From Thiosocius sp963759055 (GTDB lineage Bacteria; Pseudomonadota; Gammaproteobacteria; Chromatiales; Chromatiaceae): DNA of 64,000 bases. The translations under genes and the position numbers were made by a program. Shown here one piece after another: positions 35,497 to 44,798 of the stretch (the stretch's first letter is position 1; each line of letters opens with the position of its first letter). The stretch covers positions 1 to 64,000 of the forward strand of contig CAVWYD010000035.1 in NCBI GenBank assembly GCA_963759055.1. The letters run 5' to 3'. The notes beneath the pieces were generated by a model. The model saw nothing but the letters and a program-made list of their open reading frames with translations. It ran no database searches and was not told the origin of the DNA.

Positions 35497-36000
35497 ATGC
35501 GCTGTCCATTCTGCGGAGCCCAGGACACCAAGGTCGTCGATTCCCGATTGCACGGGGACGGCGATCAGGTGCGCAGGCGGCGCGAATGCAATAACTGCAA
35601 AGAACGGTTTACGACCTACGAATCTGCAGAACTCAATCTGCCGCGCGTGGTGAAGAGCGATGGTCGGCGGGTCAACTTTGACGGCCGGAAGCTGCGCACT
35701 GGGATCGAGCGCTCGCTGGAAAAGCGGCCGGTCTCCACGGAAGCCACCGACAGCGCCATCAACCACATTACCCGGCGGTTGATGGCGCGCGGAGAAGGCG
35801 AGGTATCGTCACGCAAGATCGGTGAACTGGTGATGGACGAACTGAAAAAGCTCGACCAGGTCGCTTACGTGCGCTTTGCATCGGTCTATCGCCAGTTCGA
35901 GGACGTCAACGCCTTTCGCGAAGAGATCGAAAAACTCGAAAGCCAGCTGACGCCCGAGGCCCGCCGTCAGCAGATGGACCTGCTTGACGAGGAGAAATGA
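35497..36000 (+). CDS. nrdR: Transcriptional repressor NrdR
   Basis: NrdR represses ribonucleotide reductase genes when dATP is high. The 167-residue protein has the N-terminal zinc ribbon MRCPFCGAQDTKV..CNNCKERF and the C-terminal ATP-cone (VVKSDGRRVNFDGRKL, GELVMDELKKLDQVAYVRFASVYRQF). Length is slightly longer than the usual 150-160. It overlaps ribD by 4 bp (ATGA), the standard nrdR-ribD linkage. Confidence 0.98.
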   Translation: MRCPFCGAQDTKVVDSRLHGDGDQVRRRRECNNCKERFTTYESAELNLPRVVKSDGRRVNFDGRKLRTGIERSLEKRPVSTEATDSAINHITRRLMARGEGEVSSRKIGELVMDELKKLDQVAYVRFASVYRQFEDVNAFREEIEKLESQLTPEARRQQMDLLDEEK

Positions 36001-37169
36001 GCACCTCGTTCAGCGTCGCCGACCACGAGTTCATGGCGCGTGCGCTGCGCCTGGCGGAACGTGGCCTTTACACCACGGACCCGAACCCGCGCGTGGGCTG
36101 CGTGCTGGTGCGTGACGAGCGTGTGGTCGGCGAGGGCTGGCATCGCAGAGCCGGTGAGCCGCACGCCGAGCGCAATGCAATGACGGCCGCCGGAGATGCA
36201 GCCCGCGGGGCGACTGCCTACGTAACCCTGGAACCCTGCTCGCACCACGGTCGAACGCCACCCTGTGCGCAGGGCCTGATCGATGCGGGTGTGACGCGCG
36301 TGGTCGCCGCGATGCCGGATCCCAATCCCCTGGTTGCCGGTGAGGGCCTGGCGATGCTGCATGAGTCGGGGATCGAGACCCAGGTCGGTCTGCTTGAGGC
36401 GGATGCCCAGGCTTTGAATCCCGGTTTTCTGCGGCGCATGCGCCGCGGTCTGCCATATGTGCGGTGCAAGCTCGGGATGAGCCTCGATGGCCGCACCGCG
36501 ATGGCCAGTGGGGAGAGCCAGTGGATTACGGGCGAAGCCGCGCGCAGGGATGTGCAGCTGCTGCGTGCACGCAGCAGTGCGATCCTGACCGGTATCGGCA
36601 CCGTGTTGGCCGATGACCCGTCGATGAACGTGCGCCTGTCGGCCGACGAGCTGTCTGGTGTGGACAGCGATGATTTTCTGCATCAGCCCTTGCGCGTGGT
36701 ACTGGATACGCGGCTGCGCATGCCACCAAGAGCGAAAATGTTGAGTCTGCCGGGCCAGACCCTGATCGTGTGCGGCCAGGGAGCCTCCGCCGAAACCGAG
36801 GATGAGTTGCAGGCTGCCGGCGCTGAAATCCTGCGGCTGCCCCAGTTGGGCGGTCGGATAGACCTTTCCGGATTGCTTCGCGCGCTTGCTGCGCGTGAGG
36901 TGAACGAGCTGCTGATTGAGAGTGGCTCGATCCTTGCCGGCAGCGCGCTGCAGGCGGGTCTGGTGGATGAACTGATTGTCTATGTGGCACCGAACCTGAT
37001 GGGGGATGCGGCACGTGGTCTGGTGAGTCTCCCGGGACTGGAGCGCCTGGCTGAGCGTGTGGATCTGGAGTTCCGGGATGTCCGCCGCGTTGGCCGTGAC
37101 CTGCGTATCGAGCTTGGCCCTCGGTGCTCAGGTCCGGAAGTGACTGACCAGGCCCTCGAGTTGCCTTGA
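35997..37169 (+). CDS. ribD: Bifunctional riboflavin deaminase/reductase RibD
   Basis: RibD does steps two and three of riboflavin synthesis. The 390-residue protein has the deaminase domain (about 1-145) with zinc ligands in HAERNA and PCSHHGRTPPC, and the NADPH reductase domain (about 150-375) with KLGMSLDGRTAMASGESQW and LLIESGSILAGSALQAG. It is coupled to nrdR. Its last 42 bp overlap the convergent chemoreceptor gene's end, which is unusual for two conserved genes but both frames stay open there. Confidence 0.96.
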   Translation: MSTSFSVADHEFMARALRLAERGLYTTDPNPRVGCVLVRDERVVGEGWHRRAGEPHAERNAMTAAGDAARGATAYVTLEPCSHHGRTPPCAQGLIDAGVTRVVAAMPDPNPLVAGEGLAMLHESGIETQVGLLEADAQALNPGFLRRMRRGLPYVRCKLGMSLDGRTAMASGESQWITGEAARRDVQLLRARSSAILTGIGTVLADDPSMNVRLSADELSGVDSDDFLHQPLRVVLDTRLRMPPRAKMLSLPGQTLIVCGQGASAETEDELQAAGAEILRLPQLGGRIDLSGLLRALAAREVNELLIESGSILAGSALQAGLVDELIVYVAPNLMGDAARGLVSLPGLERLAERVDLEFRDVRRVGRDLRIELGPRCSGPEVTDQALELP

Positions 37170-39155
37170 GAGCTGTGACAGCGAACGCGCGTTGTCGCTG
37201 ATCTGGTGGTTGTCCGTCACGACCTCTTCGCTGTCGCTGTTGATCCTTACCAGGCTCTGAGAGATCTCTTCGGCAGTCTGGCGTTGTTCGGTAGCCGCGT
37301 TAGCGATCTGCTGGTTCATGCCCTGGATGCTCGCGACAGAATCGACAATGTTTTTCAGCGAGTCGCCGGTCTGCTCTCCTTGCTGCACCGTGCTCTGTGC
37401 CATTTCGCTGCTCTCACGCATGGTTTTAGCGGCCTCGTGCGCCTGCGACTGCAGTCGCTCGATCATGCCCAGTATCTCGGCGGTCGATTGCTGGGTACGG
37501 TTGGCCAGCGTGCGTACTTCGTCTGCCACCACTGAGAATCCACGACCCTGGTCGCCGGCACGTGCGGCCTCGATCGCTGCATTGAGCGCGAGCAGATTCG
37601 TCTGCTCGGCGATACCGCCGATGACATCGATGACGCTGCCGATGGCGTCGCTTTCGCGTTCGAGCGAGTGAATGGTTTCGGCCGCCAGTTCGACCTGGCC
37701 CCCGAGCGTTTGTATGGCCTTCAGCGTATTCCCTACCACCGTCTGACCCGAGTTCGCCTCACTTTGGGCGCGGTTGGCGCTCTCGAGCGCGCACTGCGCC
37801 GAATCGGCGACGTTGGCGACCGTCACGGTCATCTGCTGGGTCGCGGTGGAGATCTGTCCGGTCTCGTCCTGCTGCCGCTGTGAACGGCCGAGATTGGCCT
37901 CGGTCAGGGTGTTCATCTCGCTGGACGATTGGGCAAGTTGTTGCACACCCTGGCCGACCTGGACCACGGTTTCGCGGATCTTGGCCACGAATTCGTTGAA
38001 TGAGTGACTGACATCGCTGATTTCGTCTTTGCCGTTGACCTCCAGGCGTGCTGTGAGGTCGCCATCGCCGCTGGCGATCTCGCGCATGCGATCGGCGACC
38101 CGGCGCAATGGCGTGGCGATGGTGCGGATGCTGGCGAGGTAGGCCGCGAAGGCCATCGCAAGTCCGACCAGTATCATGCCGACCACCAGCCAGATTGCCG
38201 AGCTGCGCGAATCCGCCGCAGCGGTCAGCTGTTGCTCGACGATCTGGCGACTCTCCTCCTCGATTTGGCTGGCATCCTGCATCAATGCGTCGGCCACCTC
38301 GCTATAGCGTTCGCGGGTGCGGCGTAGTTCGGCATGTGTCTGCAACGCTTCGTTGAACTGGTCCTCGTTGGACTTCGCAAGTTGCAGCAGGGCGGCGTCG
38401 AAGGTCTGTTTGCCGAATGGTCCTTTACCGATCAGCTTGCCCATGAGCGATTCCGACTCGGCAAGTTGCTCGATATAGATGTTGAGGTCGCCCAAACTGA
38501 TGCTCGCGGCCTCGACGAGGTCGGCATTCTCAGGGTCATCCAGCAACTGGCGGTAATCGAACAGGCGTGTCATCAGGGCCAGGCGGGCATCGGCAGTGGC
38601 GGAAATGATGCCCCATTCCTCGGTATCGATCGCGTTGGTGGATTCGTTCTCCGCGAGGCCGGCGTTCCATTCCAGGTTGACCAACGCCTGACTGGCCTGC
38701 TCCTCGATCACCAGCAGCAGGTCCTTGGACTGGTTGATCGTGTTCAGCAGTGTCCTGTAGCTCTCGACATAGTCTGCATGCAATTTGAGCAGGGATTGTC
38801 TGACCGTATCGAAATCGGCCATCTTCTGCTGCACCTGGTCCAGCTGATCGCGGGACACCAGCCCTGCGCCGTTGATGGCTTCGAAGGAGTTTGATGACAG
38901 CTCGCTGCCGACGGCGATCTGTTCCAGCGCCTTTTCGCTGCGGGCACTGAGTGCCATATCGACCCCGATCATCTGTTGCAGTACGCCGCGTATGCCCTTG
39001 TCGACCGCGCGCACGGTGGTGTCTACCGGGCCTGTGATGCGGTTCAGCGCGTCGCTGATCCGGTCTGACCCCAGCAAACCGGCGGCACCGATACCCATCA
39101 GCAGGGCTGCCATCAACAGATATCCGATACCGATTCTTTTTCCGACGCTGAACAC
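37128..39155 (-). CDS. Methyl-accepting chemotaxis protein
   Basis: This 675-residue protein has a first membrane helix at about residues 9-29, and a long periplasmic helical domain to about 318. A second helix lies at 320-341, then HAMP (about 342-395) and the signalling domain. The hairpin tip IAEQTNLLALNAAIEAARAG is at about 515-534. It ends SHFRT with no CheR-binding pentapeptide. The ligand is not known. The start is GTG with GGAG 5 bases upstream. Earlier in-frame codons would add a non-hydrophobic tail before the first helix. It is convergent with ribD. Confidence 0.93.
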   Translation of the reverse strand: MFSVGKRIGIGYLLMAALLMGIGAAGLLGSDRISDALNRITGPVDTTVRAVDKGIRGVLQQMIGVDMALSARSEKALEQIAVGSELSSNSFEAINGAGLVSRDQLDQVQQKMADFDTVRQSLLKLHADYVESYRTLLNTINQSKDLLLVIEEQASQALVNLEWNAGLAENESTNAIDTEEWGIISATADARLALMTRLFDYRQLLDDPENADLVEAASISLGDLNIYIEQLAESESLMGKLIGKGPFGKQTFDAALLQLAKSNEDQFNEALQTHAELRRTRERYSEVADALMQDASQIEEESRQIVEQQLTAAADSRSSAIWLVVGMILVGLAMAFAAYLASIRTIATPLRRVADRMREIASGDGDLTARLEVNGKDEISDVSHSFNEFVAKIRETVVQVGQGVQQLAQSSSEMNTLTEANLGRSQRQQDETGQISTATQQMTVTVANVADSAQCALESANRAQSEANSGQTVVGNTLKAIQTLGGQVELAAETIHSLERESDAIGSVIDVIGGIAEQTNLLALNAAIEAARAGDQGRGFSVVADEVRTLANRTQQSTAEILGMIERLQSQAHEAAKTMRESSEMAQSTVQQGEQTGDSLKNIVDSVASIQGMNQQIANAATEQRQTAEEISQSLVRINSDSEEVVTDNHQISDNARSLSQLSRQLEGLVSHFRT

Positions 39156-39293
39156 AGTCACTCCACAGCTTTGGTCTGTCTGTGGATAGGAAGCGGCATC
39201 GCCCGGGTCAACTTTAGGTCGGGGGCCTGCCACGGCTGTACAATCGTCACGGTCAGTTCCCAGTCGAGTCGGCAAGATCGGAGATATGTACGA

Positions 39294-39956
39294 ATGTTCA
39301 CGGGGATAATCGAGGCGGTAGGAAGGGTCGCGGAACTCCAGCAGCGCGGTGGCGATGTCCGATTGCGCGTGCTGACCGGAAAAATGGACCTCGCTGATGT
39401 CGCCCTGGGGGACAGTATTGCGGTAAATGGCGTGTGCCTTACTGCAGTCGAGGTGTCCGATGACGGTTTTGCGGCCGATGTCTCGCGCGAGACGCTCTCA
39501 TTGACCAGTCTCGGTCAGCTGAAGTCGGGCAGCCGGGTGAATCTCGAGAAGGCCCTCACACTTGCGACCCGGCTCGGGGGGCATCTCGTGAGCGGCCATG
39601 TCGATGGCCTGGGTACGGTCATTGAACGGCACGAAGATGCACGCTCGGTCCGTTTCACCATTGAGGCACCACACGAACTGGCCCGGTATATCGCGCACAA
39701 GGGCTCAATCACTGTAGACGGCACCAGCCTCACGGTGAATGCGGTGGACGGGCAACGGTTTGAGCTCAATATCGTTCCACACACCCTGCAGGAAACCATC
39801 ATGGACAGCTATGCCGCCGGTGAGCGGGTGAATCTCGAGGTCGACCTGGTTGCCCGCCATCTCGAGCGTCTGCTGCTTGGGGACAAGGCGGCGCAGCCGG
39901 GCGAGGCTGGCGTCGACCTGGCCATGCTGGCGCGCACCGGTTTCATCAGTAAATGA
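39294..39956 (+). CDS. ribE: Riboflavin synthase
   Basis: RibE dismutates two lumazines to riboflavin. The 220-residue protein has two lumazine-binding repeats, opening MFTGIIEAVGRV, with GDSIAVNGVCLTAVEV and a second-copy GSITVDGTSLTVNAV, and VSGHVDGLGTV. GGAGAT lies 9 bases before the ATG. Upstream ORF extension would overlap the divergent chemoreceptor promoter. It is separated from ribD by that chemoreceptor, so the rib genes form several transcription units here. Confidence 0.96.
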   Translation: MFTGIIEAVGRVAELQQRGGDVRLRVLTGKMDLADVALGDSIAVNGVCLTAVEVSDDGFAADVSRETLSLTSLGQLKSGSRVNLEKALTLATRLGGHLVSGHVDGLGTVIERHEDARSVRFTIEAPHELARYIAHKGSITVDGTSLTVNAVDGQRFELNIVPHTLQETIMDSYAAGERVNLEVDLVARHLERLLLGDKAAQPGEAGVDLAMLARTGFISK

Positions 39957-40004
39957 TTTGCTGATACGGTCAGTGGCCAGGTGAACGGCGGGGGCGCCCG
40001 TTGG

Positions 40005-40928
40005 TCAACCAGTGTGGTTGTCGAATCGTTCGATGGCCTGCTTTGCCCAGTACTCGCCTGCCGCGATGACCTCTTCTGCACGATAAAACTCATGTGCGCG
40101 ACAGGTATTGATCGGGATCTCGATCAACAGATCCGGCGGGTAGGCGGCGAGCATCGAGCGCGCGATACTTGCCTGCATCGCATCCAGTGACAACAGTGCG
40201 GCGTCGGTCAGAGACAGGCTGGGCTGGCTCTCTTCCTGTTCACCGCCGAAGCCGAGACGTTCCTGCAATCTGTCGATAAAGGCCTCGATCTGTTTCTGAT
40301 AGCGGTGGCGCGGCTTTTCCGCAGGTTTCGGCGCGCTTGCGCGTCTGTTGCCGCCCCCGATCCGTTTCTCAACGCCGGAGAGACTGACGGCGATAATTGC
40401 GTCAGTCGGGTCCTGCAATGTGGGTGCGATGGGTACTGGATTGAGAACGCCCCCGTCGAGCAGTGGTCGGCCCTTGATGACATACGGCGTGAACACGGTA
40501 GGCACCGCGATGGAGGCGCGGATGGCGTCGAACAGATCGCCTCGGCTCAGCCAGACCTCCTTGCGGGCCAGGACGTCTGAGGCGACGATGGTCAGTGGTA
40601 TGGGCAGGTCTTCGATCCGATGGCTGCCGACGAACTCCTGCAGGGTCTCCATCAACATCTGGCCCTTGAGCATGCCGGCGCCGCCCCAGGCGATGTCCAG
40701 GTAGCGCAGGACATTGAATTCGGTGAGTTCCTGCACCCAGTCGGCGTAGTCGTCGAGTTTGCCGGCTGCGTAAAAACCACCGATCAGTGCGCCTATGGAA
40801 CTGCCGGCGATAGCGCCGATCTTCCAGCCATTACGCTCAAGGACCCGGATGACACCGATGTGCGCGAGGCCACGCGCGCCGCCGCTGCCGAGCACCAGAG
40901 AGATTGTTTTGCGGTTTTCGTCTTTCAA
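40005..40928 (-). CDS. Patatin-like phospholipase (RssA-like)
   Basis: The 307-residue protein has the oxyanion motif GSGGARG at about 14-20, nucleophile AGSSIG in GXSXG near 43, and catalytic aspartate in LLDGGVLNPVP. No signal peptide is seen, as in E. coli RssA-type cytoplasmic patatins. A charged linker (RRASAPKPAEKPRHRYQK) precedes a helical C-terminal part. Lipid acyl hydrolase activity is expected; the substrate is unknown. Confidence 0.88.
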   Translation of the reverse strand: MKDENRKTISLVLGSGGARGLAHIGVIRVLERNGWKIGAIAGSSIGALIGGFYAAGKLDDYADWVQELTEFNVLRYLDIAWGGAGMLKGQMLMETLQEFVGSHRIEDLPIPLTIVASDVLARKEVWLSRGDLFDAIRASIAVPTVFTPYVIKGRPLLDGGVLNPVPIAPTLQDPTDAIIAVSLSGVEKRIGGGNRRASAPKPAEKPRHRYQKQIEAFIDRLQERLGFGGEQEESQPSLSLTDAALLSLDAMQASIARSMLAAYPPDLLIEIPINTCRAHEFYRAEEVIAAGEYWAKQAIERFDNHTG

Positions 40929-41070
40929 GGTGATGGCCTGGTTAAGCTAAGATCCGAGGGCGGCCAGCGAAGGCGTCCGCGGGTCTGGTTCAAGTTTAGG
41001 GCATGTGTCGATGGGTGTAGTCCTTATCCGGATCTTTTGACTCGGCTGGCCAGACTACGAGACGCCCAGT

Positions 41071-41697
41071 CTATCGGGCGGCATTTGCGGTTGCTCGGCT
41101 GAGCAGGTCCAGCATCAGCCTGCCTGCGGTGTCCATGTCTGCGGCGTAGGCGACAACACCGTCTTCATGTCCGCCCATGGCGAACGCGCCAAAGTTCACC
41201 GACTCCAATCCCAGCAGGCGTTCGACTTCAGCGACCATCTCAGGCGTGCCATAGCCGACCTCTGGGGATGTCAGCGCCAGACCGAGCCTCCGGGCCTGCC
41301 GCCAGATCAGAGCGGAGTGAGCGTGGATCACAGCGTTGGCCGCTGGAGATGCCCGATAGATCTGACCATGTGTCATCGCCTCCGACGAGGGGCGCGCGGG
41401 GCCGGTCGCTTTGAGCCGGTTTTGTGCCGGGTCGAAATCCTGCACCCAGGCCAGGTCTTGAGGCGACAAACCGGGGTTGCCGCCCGTCTGGGTGCCGGAA
41501 ATCACGAAGCCAAGGTCGGCGCGAATGCTGATATTGCCGTAAGCGAAACCGTCGTAGCGCTCAGGGTCCTGACCAATCAATCCCAGGGCGCGACACCGGC
41601 CGAACCACAGTAGCAGGCTGGAAAGACCCAACCCCTGTGGCAGATTCCCCGGCAGATAATCGAGTTGATAACGGATTACGCCTTCAGATTCTGCCAT
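41071..41697 (-). CDS. Class II aldolase/adducin-family protein
   Basis: The 208-residue protein has the family blocks YGNISIRAD, RPSSEAMTHGQIYR with the glutamate, and the metal-binding VIHAHSAL. These occur in fuculose-phosphate and related aldolases and in MtnB-like dehydratases. A third metal histidine may be GGHEDG near the end. No partner genes indicate its substrate. It is divergent from ribBX by 66 bp. Confidence 0.75.
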   Translation of the reverse strand: MAESEGVIRYQLDYLPGNLPQGLGLSSLLLWFGRCRALGLIGQDPERYDGFAYGNISIRADLGFVISGTQTGGNPGLSPQDLAWVQDFDPAQNRLKATGPARPSSEAMTHGQIYRASPAANAVIHAHSALIWRQARRLGLALTSPEVGYGTPEMVAEVERLLGLESVNFGAFAMGGHEDGVVAYAADMDTAGRLMLDLLSRATANAAR

Positions 41698-41763
41698 TGG
41701 GGCATTCTCTCTTGAGGGTCAGGACTGTTAAACTGTGCCGTTTGCCGAGCCAGTTGCATTGAG

Positions 41764-42879
41764 ATGGCACTGAATACCACAGAAGAAATCATCGAAGACC
41801 TGCGTCAGGGGCGCATGGTCATCATCATGGACGATGAGGACCGTGAAAACGAGGGCGACCTGATTGTCGCCTCCGAACTGACCACCCCGGAGGCGATCAA
41901 CTTCATGGCCAAGTACGGTCGCGGGCTGATCTGCGTGACCCTCACCAAGGAGCGCTGTCGTCAGCTGCGTCTGCCGTTGATGGTCAACAGCGACAACCAG
42001 CTCGAGGCGACCAACTTTACGGTATCGATCGAGGCGGCGGAGGGTGTCACGACGGGGATCTCGGCCGCGGATCGCGCGACCACGGTCCTGGCCGCAGTCA
42101 AGCCCGACGCCCAGCCGCAGGATCTGGTCCAGCCGGGCCATATCTTCCCGCTGATGGCGCAGCCTGGCGGGGTGTTGGTACGAGCCGGGCACACCGAGGC
42201 CGGCTGCGATCTGGCCCGCCTGGCGGGTTTGTCACCGAGCTCGGTGATCGTCGAGATCCTGAACGAGGACGGCAGCATGGCACGCCGTCCGGATCTGGAG
42301 ATTTTCGCCGAACAACACGAGCTCAAGATCGGCACCATCGCCGATCTGATCCAGTATCGGATCAAGAACGAAAAGACAGTCGAGCGTGTCAGTTCCTGCA
42401 ACCTGCCGACTCAGCATGGCGAATATCAGCTGGTGGCCTTCCAGGATGTGATTGGCAATGAGATGCATCTCGCCCTGGTCAAAGGCGAGATCAGCCCGGA
42501 GCGTCCGACCCTGGTGCGCGTACATGTGCAGAACACGCTGTGCGACATGTTCGAGAGCACCCGCGACTGCGGCTGGCCGCTGCGCAATGCGATGGATCTG
42601 GTCTCGGAAGCGGGCGAGGGTGTTATCGTGGTGCTGCGCAACTATGACACCGCTCGTGCCATCGTGCAGCGCATCCAGGACTACAAGTGGCATGGGGTCG
42701 ATGATCAGATTCCGGAGCGCAACGCCGCTGGCGAGGAGGATCTGCGTACCATCGGTGTCGGCGCGCAGATATTGTGCGATCTCGGTGTACGTAAGATGCG
42801 CGTCATGAGCGCCCCGAAACATCTGCACGCGCTTGCCGGCTTTGGCCTGGAAGTGGTTGAGTTCGTCAGTACCGAGTAA
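41764..42879 (+). CDS. 3,4-dihydroxy-2-butanone-4-phosphate synthase with degenerate RibA domain (RibBX)
   Basis: The N-terminal domain (about 1-200) is a complete RibB: DDEDRENEGDLIVASE, TGISAADRATT, and RAGHTEAGCDLARLAG. It makes the four-carbon unit of lumazine from ribulose 5-phosphate. The C-terminal domain (about 205-371) resembles GTP cyclohydrolase II, but the zinc-site cysteines CLTGD..RCDCG are reduced to NTLCDMFESTRDCGW and the EGRGIGL motif is missing. This matches the RibBX variant of Proteobacteria; true GTP cyclohydrolase activity must come from another gene. It is followed by ribH. Confidence 0.92.
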   Translation: MALNTTEEIIEDLRQGRMVIIMDDEDRENEGDLIVASELTTPEAINFMAKYGRGLICVTLTKERCRQLRLPLMVNSDNQLEATNFTVSIEAAEGVTTGISAADRATTVLAAVKPDAQPQDLVQPGHIFPLMAQPGGVLVRAGHTEAGCDLARLAGLSPSSVIVEILNEDGSMARRPDLEIFAEQHELKIGTIADLIQYRIKNEKTVERVSSCNLPTQHGEYQLVAFQDVIGNEMHLALVKGEISPERPTLVRVHVQNTLCDMFESTRDCGWPLRNAMDLVSEAGEGVIVVLRNYDTARAIVQRIQDYKWHGVDDQIPERNAAGEEDLRTIGVGAQILCDLGVRKMRVMSAPKHLHALAGFGLEVVEFVSTE

Positions 42880-42912
42880 TTGAGCAGAAACGCGGTTGAA
42901 GAGGAAATCTGC

Positions 42913-43380
42913 ATGAGTATCAAGACAATCGAAGGTGGCCTGAATGTCACCAATGCCCGTTTTTGTATCGTGGTCGCGCGCTGGAACAGCTTCGTGGTTG
43001 ACAGCCTGGAGGCCGGCGCCATCGATACGCTCAAGCGCCACGGAACGCCCGAGGAAGACATCACGGTCGTGCGTCTGCCTGGCGCCTTCGAAATGCCGCT
43101 GGTGCTGGACAAGGTGGCGGCCAAGGGTGAGTTCGATGCCATCGTCGCACTGGGTGCCGTGATTCGCGGCGGCACTCCACACTTTGAGTACGTGGCCGGC
43201 GAATGCGTGAAGGGCATGGCGCATGTCACGCTCAAGCATGGTGTGCCCATCTCCTTCGGCGTCCTCACGGTGGATACCATCGAACAGGCCATCGAACGGG
43301 CCGGAACCAAGGCGGGTAACAAAGGCGGTGAGGCAGCAGCCACGGCCATTGAGATGGTCAACCTGCTGCGTGAGCTCTGA
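42913..43380 (+). CDS. ribH: 6,7-dimethyl-8-ribityllumazine synthase
   Basis: RibH condenses the butanone phosphate from RibB with the pyrimidine to make lumazine. The 155-residue protein has ARFCIVVARWNSFVV, GAFEMPLVLD, and the catalytic histidine in GAVIRGGTPHFEYV. It opens MSIKTIEG with AGAGGA 8 bases upstream; earlier in-frame codons lie in the gap after ribBX. The next gene is nusB, a common pairing. Confidence 0.97.
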   Translation: MSIKTIEGGLNVTNARFCIVVARWNSFVVDSLEAGAIDTLKRHGTPEEDITVVRLPGAFEMPLVLDKVAAKGEFDAIVALGAVIRGGTPHFEYVAGECVKGMAHVTLKHGVPISFGVLTVDTIEQAIERAGTKAGNKGGEAAATAIEMVNLLREL

Positions 43381-43392
43381 GGCAACTTTAAG

Positions 43393-43821
43393 GTGAGTCG
43401 GCAACGCAGCCGTTCACGCAGCCTGGCGATCCAGGCGCTGTACCAGTGGCAGATGGCCGGCCAGGATGTCGGGACCATCATCGACCACTTCATGGTGGAA
43501 CAGGACGCCAGGAAGTTTGATACCGAGTACTTTGCCGAACTGGTGCGTGGGGTACCCACGCGACTGACCGAGCTCGATGCGGCACTGGCACCCTGCGTCG
43601 ATCGCGCATTGGAGTCGGTCGATCCGGTCGAACGTGCCATTCTGCGTCTGGGTGCGTACGAGCTCATCGAACACCCCGAGATCCCGTATAGGGTGGTCAT
43701 CAACGAGGCGGTCGAACTGGCCAAGACCTTTGGTGCGGAAAAGGGCCACCGTTATGTCAACGGTGTCCTGGACAAGGCGGCACGTGAACTGCGCCCGATC
43801 GAGGCGTCGGCCCGGCGCTGA
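43393..43821 (+). CDS. nusB: Transcription antitermination factor NusB
   Basis: NusB with NusE binds boxA in rRNA leaders. The 142-residue helical protein has RSLAIQALYQWQMAG, the region DRALESVDPVERAILRLGAYEL, and EAVELAKTFGAEKGHRYVNGVLDKAAREL. The start is GTG. It follows ribH by 12 bp and is followed by thiL. Confidence 0.97.
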   Translation: MSRQRSRSRSLAIQALYQWQMAGQDVGTIIDHFMVEQDARKFDTEYFAELVRGVPTRLTELDAALAPCVDRALESVDPVERAILRLGAYELIEHPEIPYRVVINEAVELAKTFGAEKGHRYVNGVLDKAARELRPIEASARR

Positions 43822-43832
43822 CCCCAGGCGCC

Positions 43833-44798
43833 GTGGCTGTTTCCGAATTCGACCTGATCCGGCAGTACTTTGCCAATGCCACGGGCAGGCGCCCGGATGT
43901 GCTGATCGGGATCGGTGACGATTGCGCCCTGCTGCAGGCACCCACCGGCAAGAGTCTCGCGGTCAGTATGGATACCCTGGTGGAAGGGCGGCACTTTCAG
44001 CCCGGTGCCGATCCAACAGCGTTGGGCCACAAAGCGCTCGCGGTCAATCTCAGCGATCTTGCCGCGATGGGGGCGGAGCCGGCCTGGGTCACCCTGGCGT
44101 TGACCCTGCCTGAGGCCGATACGACCTGGTTGCGCGCATTTGTCGACGGTTTCGCGGCGCTGTCGTCGGAATACGGGATGCAGCTGGTGGGCGGGGACAC
44201 AACGCGTGGACCGCTCAGCATCACGGTGCAGGTGCACGGCTTCGTCGATCCGGGGCTGGCGCTGAAGAGGGGTAATGCCAGAGCGGGTGACCGACTGTTT
44301 CTGAGTGGCTGCGTCGGCGACGCCGGGCTGGCCTTGCAGCGTTCGCGGGATCTTGTGCCTTCCTCGGCCGACGATGCCTATCTTCAGCGACGCCTCGACC
44401 GCCCCACGCCAAGGGTGGCGCTGGGGCATCTACTGCTCGGCCGGGCGAATGCAGCCATCGACGTTTCTGACGGACTGATCGCCGACCTCGGACATATCTG
44501 CTCGGCCAGCGGCGTGGGGGCGCGGGTCGAGCTCGAGCGACTGCCGGTGTCGGCGCCGGTGGGTGCCGAATGCGCGCTTGGGAACTGGCAGCACGCACTG
44601 GCCGGCGGTGATGATTACGAGTTGTTGTTCAGTGTCGAAGAGTCGCAGCTCGACGCCATGCAGTTCGCCTGTCGCGCGGCCGGTCAGCAGATCCAGGAAA
44701 TCGGCTGCCTGGTCGATAATAGCGGCATCGTGCTGGTCTATCCGGACGGGCGCCTGAGCGAGGAGATCCCCGATGGATTCGACCACTTCCGAACCTAA
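43833..44798 (+). CDS. thiL: Thiamine-monophosphate kinase
   Basis: ThiL phosphorylates thiamine monophosphate to the pyrophosphate. The 321-residue protein has GIGDDCALLQ, SMDTLVEGRHF, VNLSDLAAMGAEPAW, GGDTTRGP and AIDVSDGLIADL, all metal- or ATP-binding blocks of the PurM-like fold. GTG start. It overlaps pgpA by 26 bp. Confidence 0.97.
   Translation: MAVSEFDLIRQYFANATGRRPDVLIGIGDDCALLQAPTGKSLAVSMDTLVEGRHFQPGADPTALGHKALAVNLSDLAAMGAEPAWVTLALTLPEADTTWLRAFVDGFAALSSEYGMQLVGGDTTRGPLSITVQVHGFVDPGLALKRGNARAGDRLFLSGCVGDAGLALQRSRDLVPSSADDAYLQRRLDRPTPRVALGHLLLGRANAAIDVSDGLIADLGHICSASGVGARVELERLPVSAPVGAECALGNWQHALAGGDDYELLFSVEESQLDAMQFACRAAGQQIQEIGCLVDNSGIVLVYPDGRLSEEIPDGFDHFRT

Noticed and set aside
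41698..41763. An FMN riboswitch before ribBX
   Set aside because: Only 66 bp separate it from the divergent gene, which is too short, and no RFN-type conserved sequence is seen here or before nrdR-ribD or ribE.
42232..43404. A 390-codon minus-strand open frame
   Set aside because: It is antisense to ribBX and ribH, both of which are clear.
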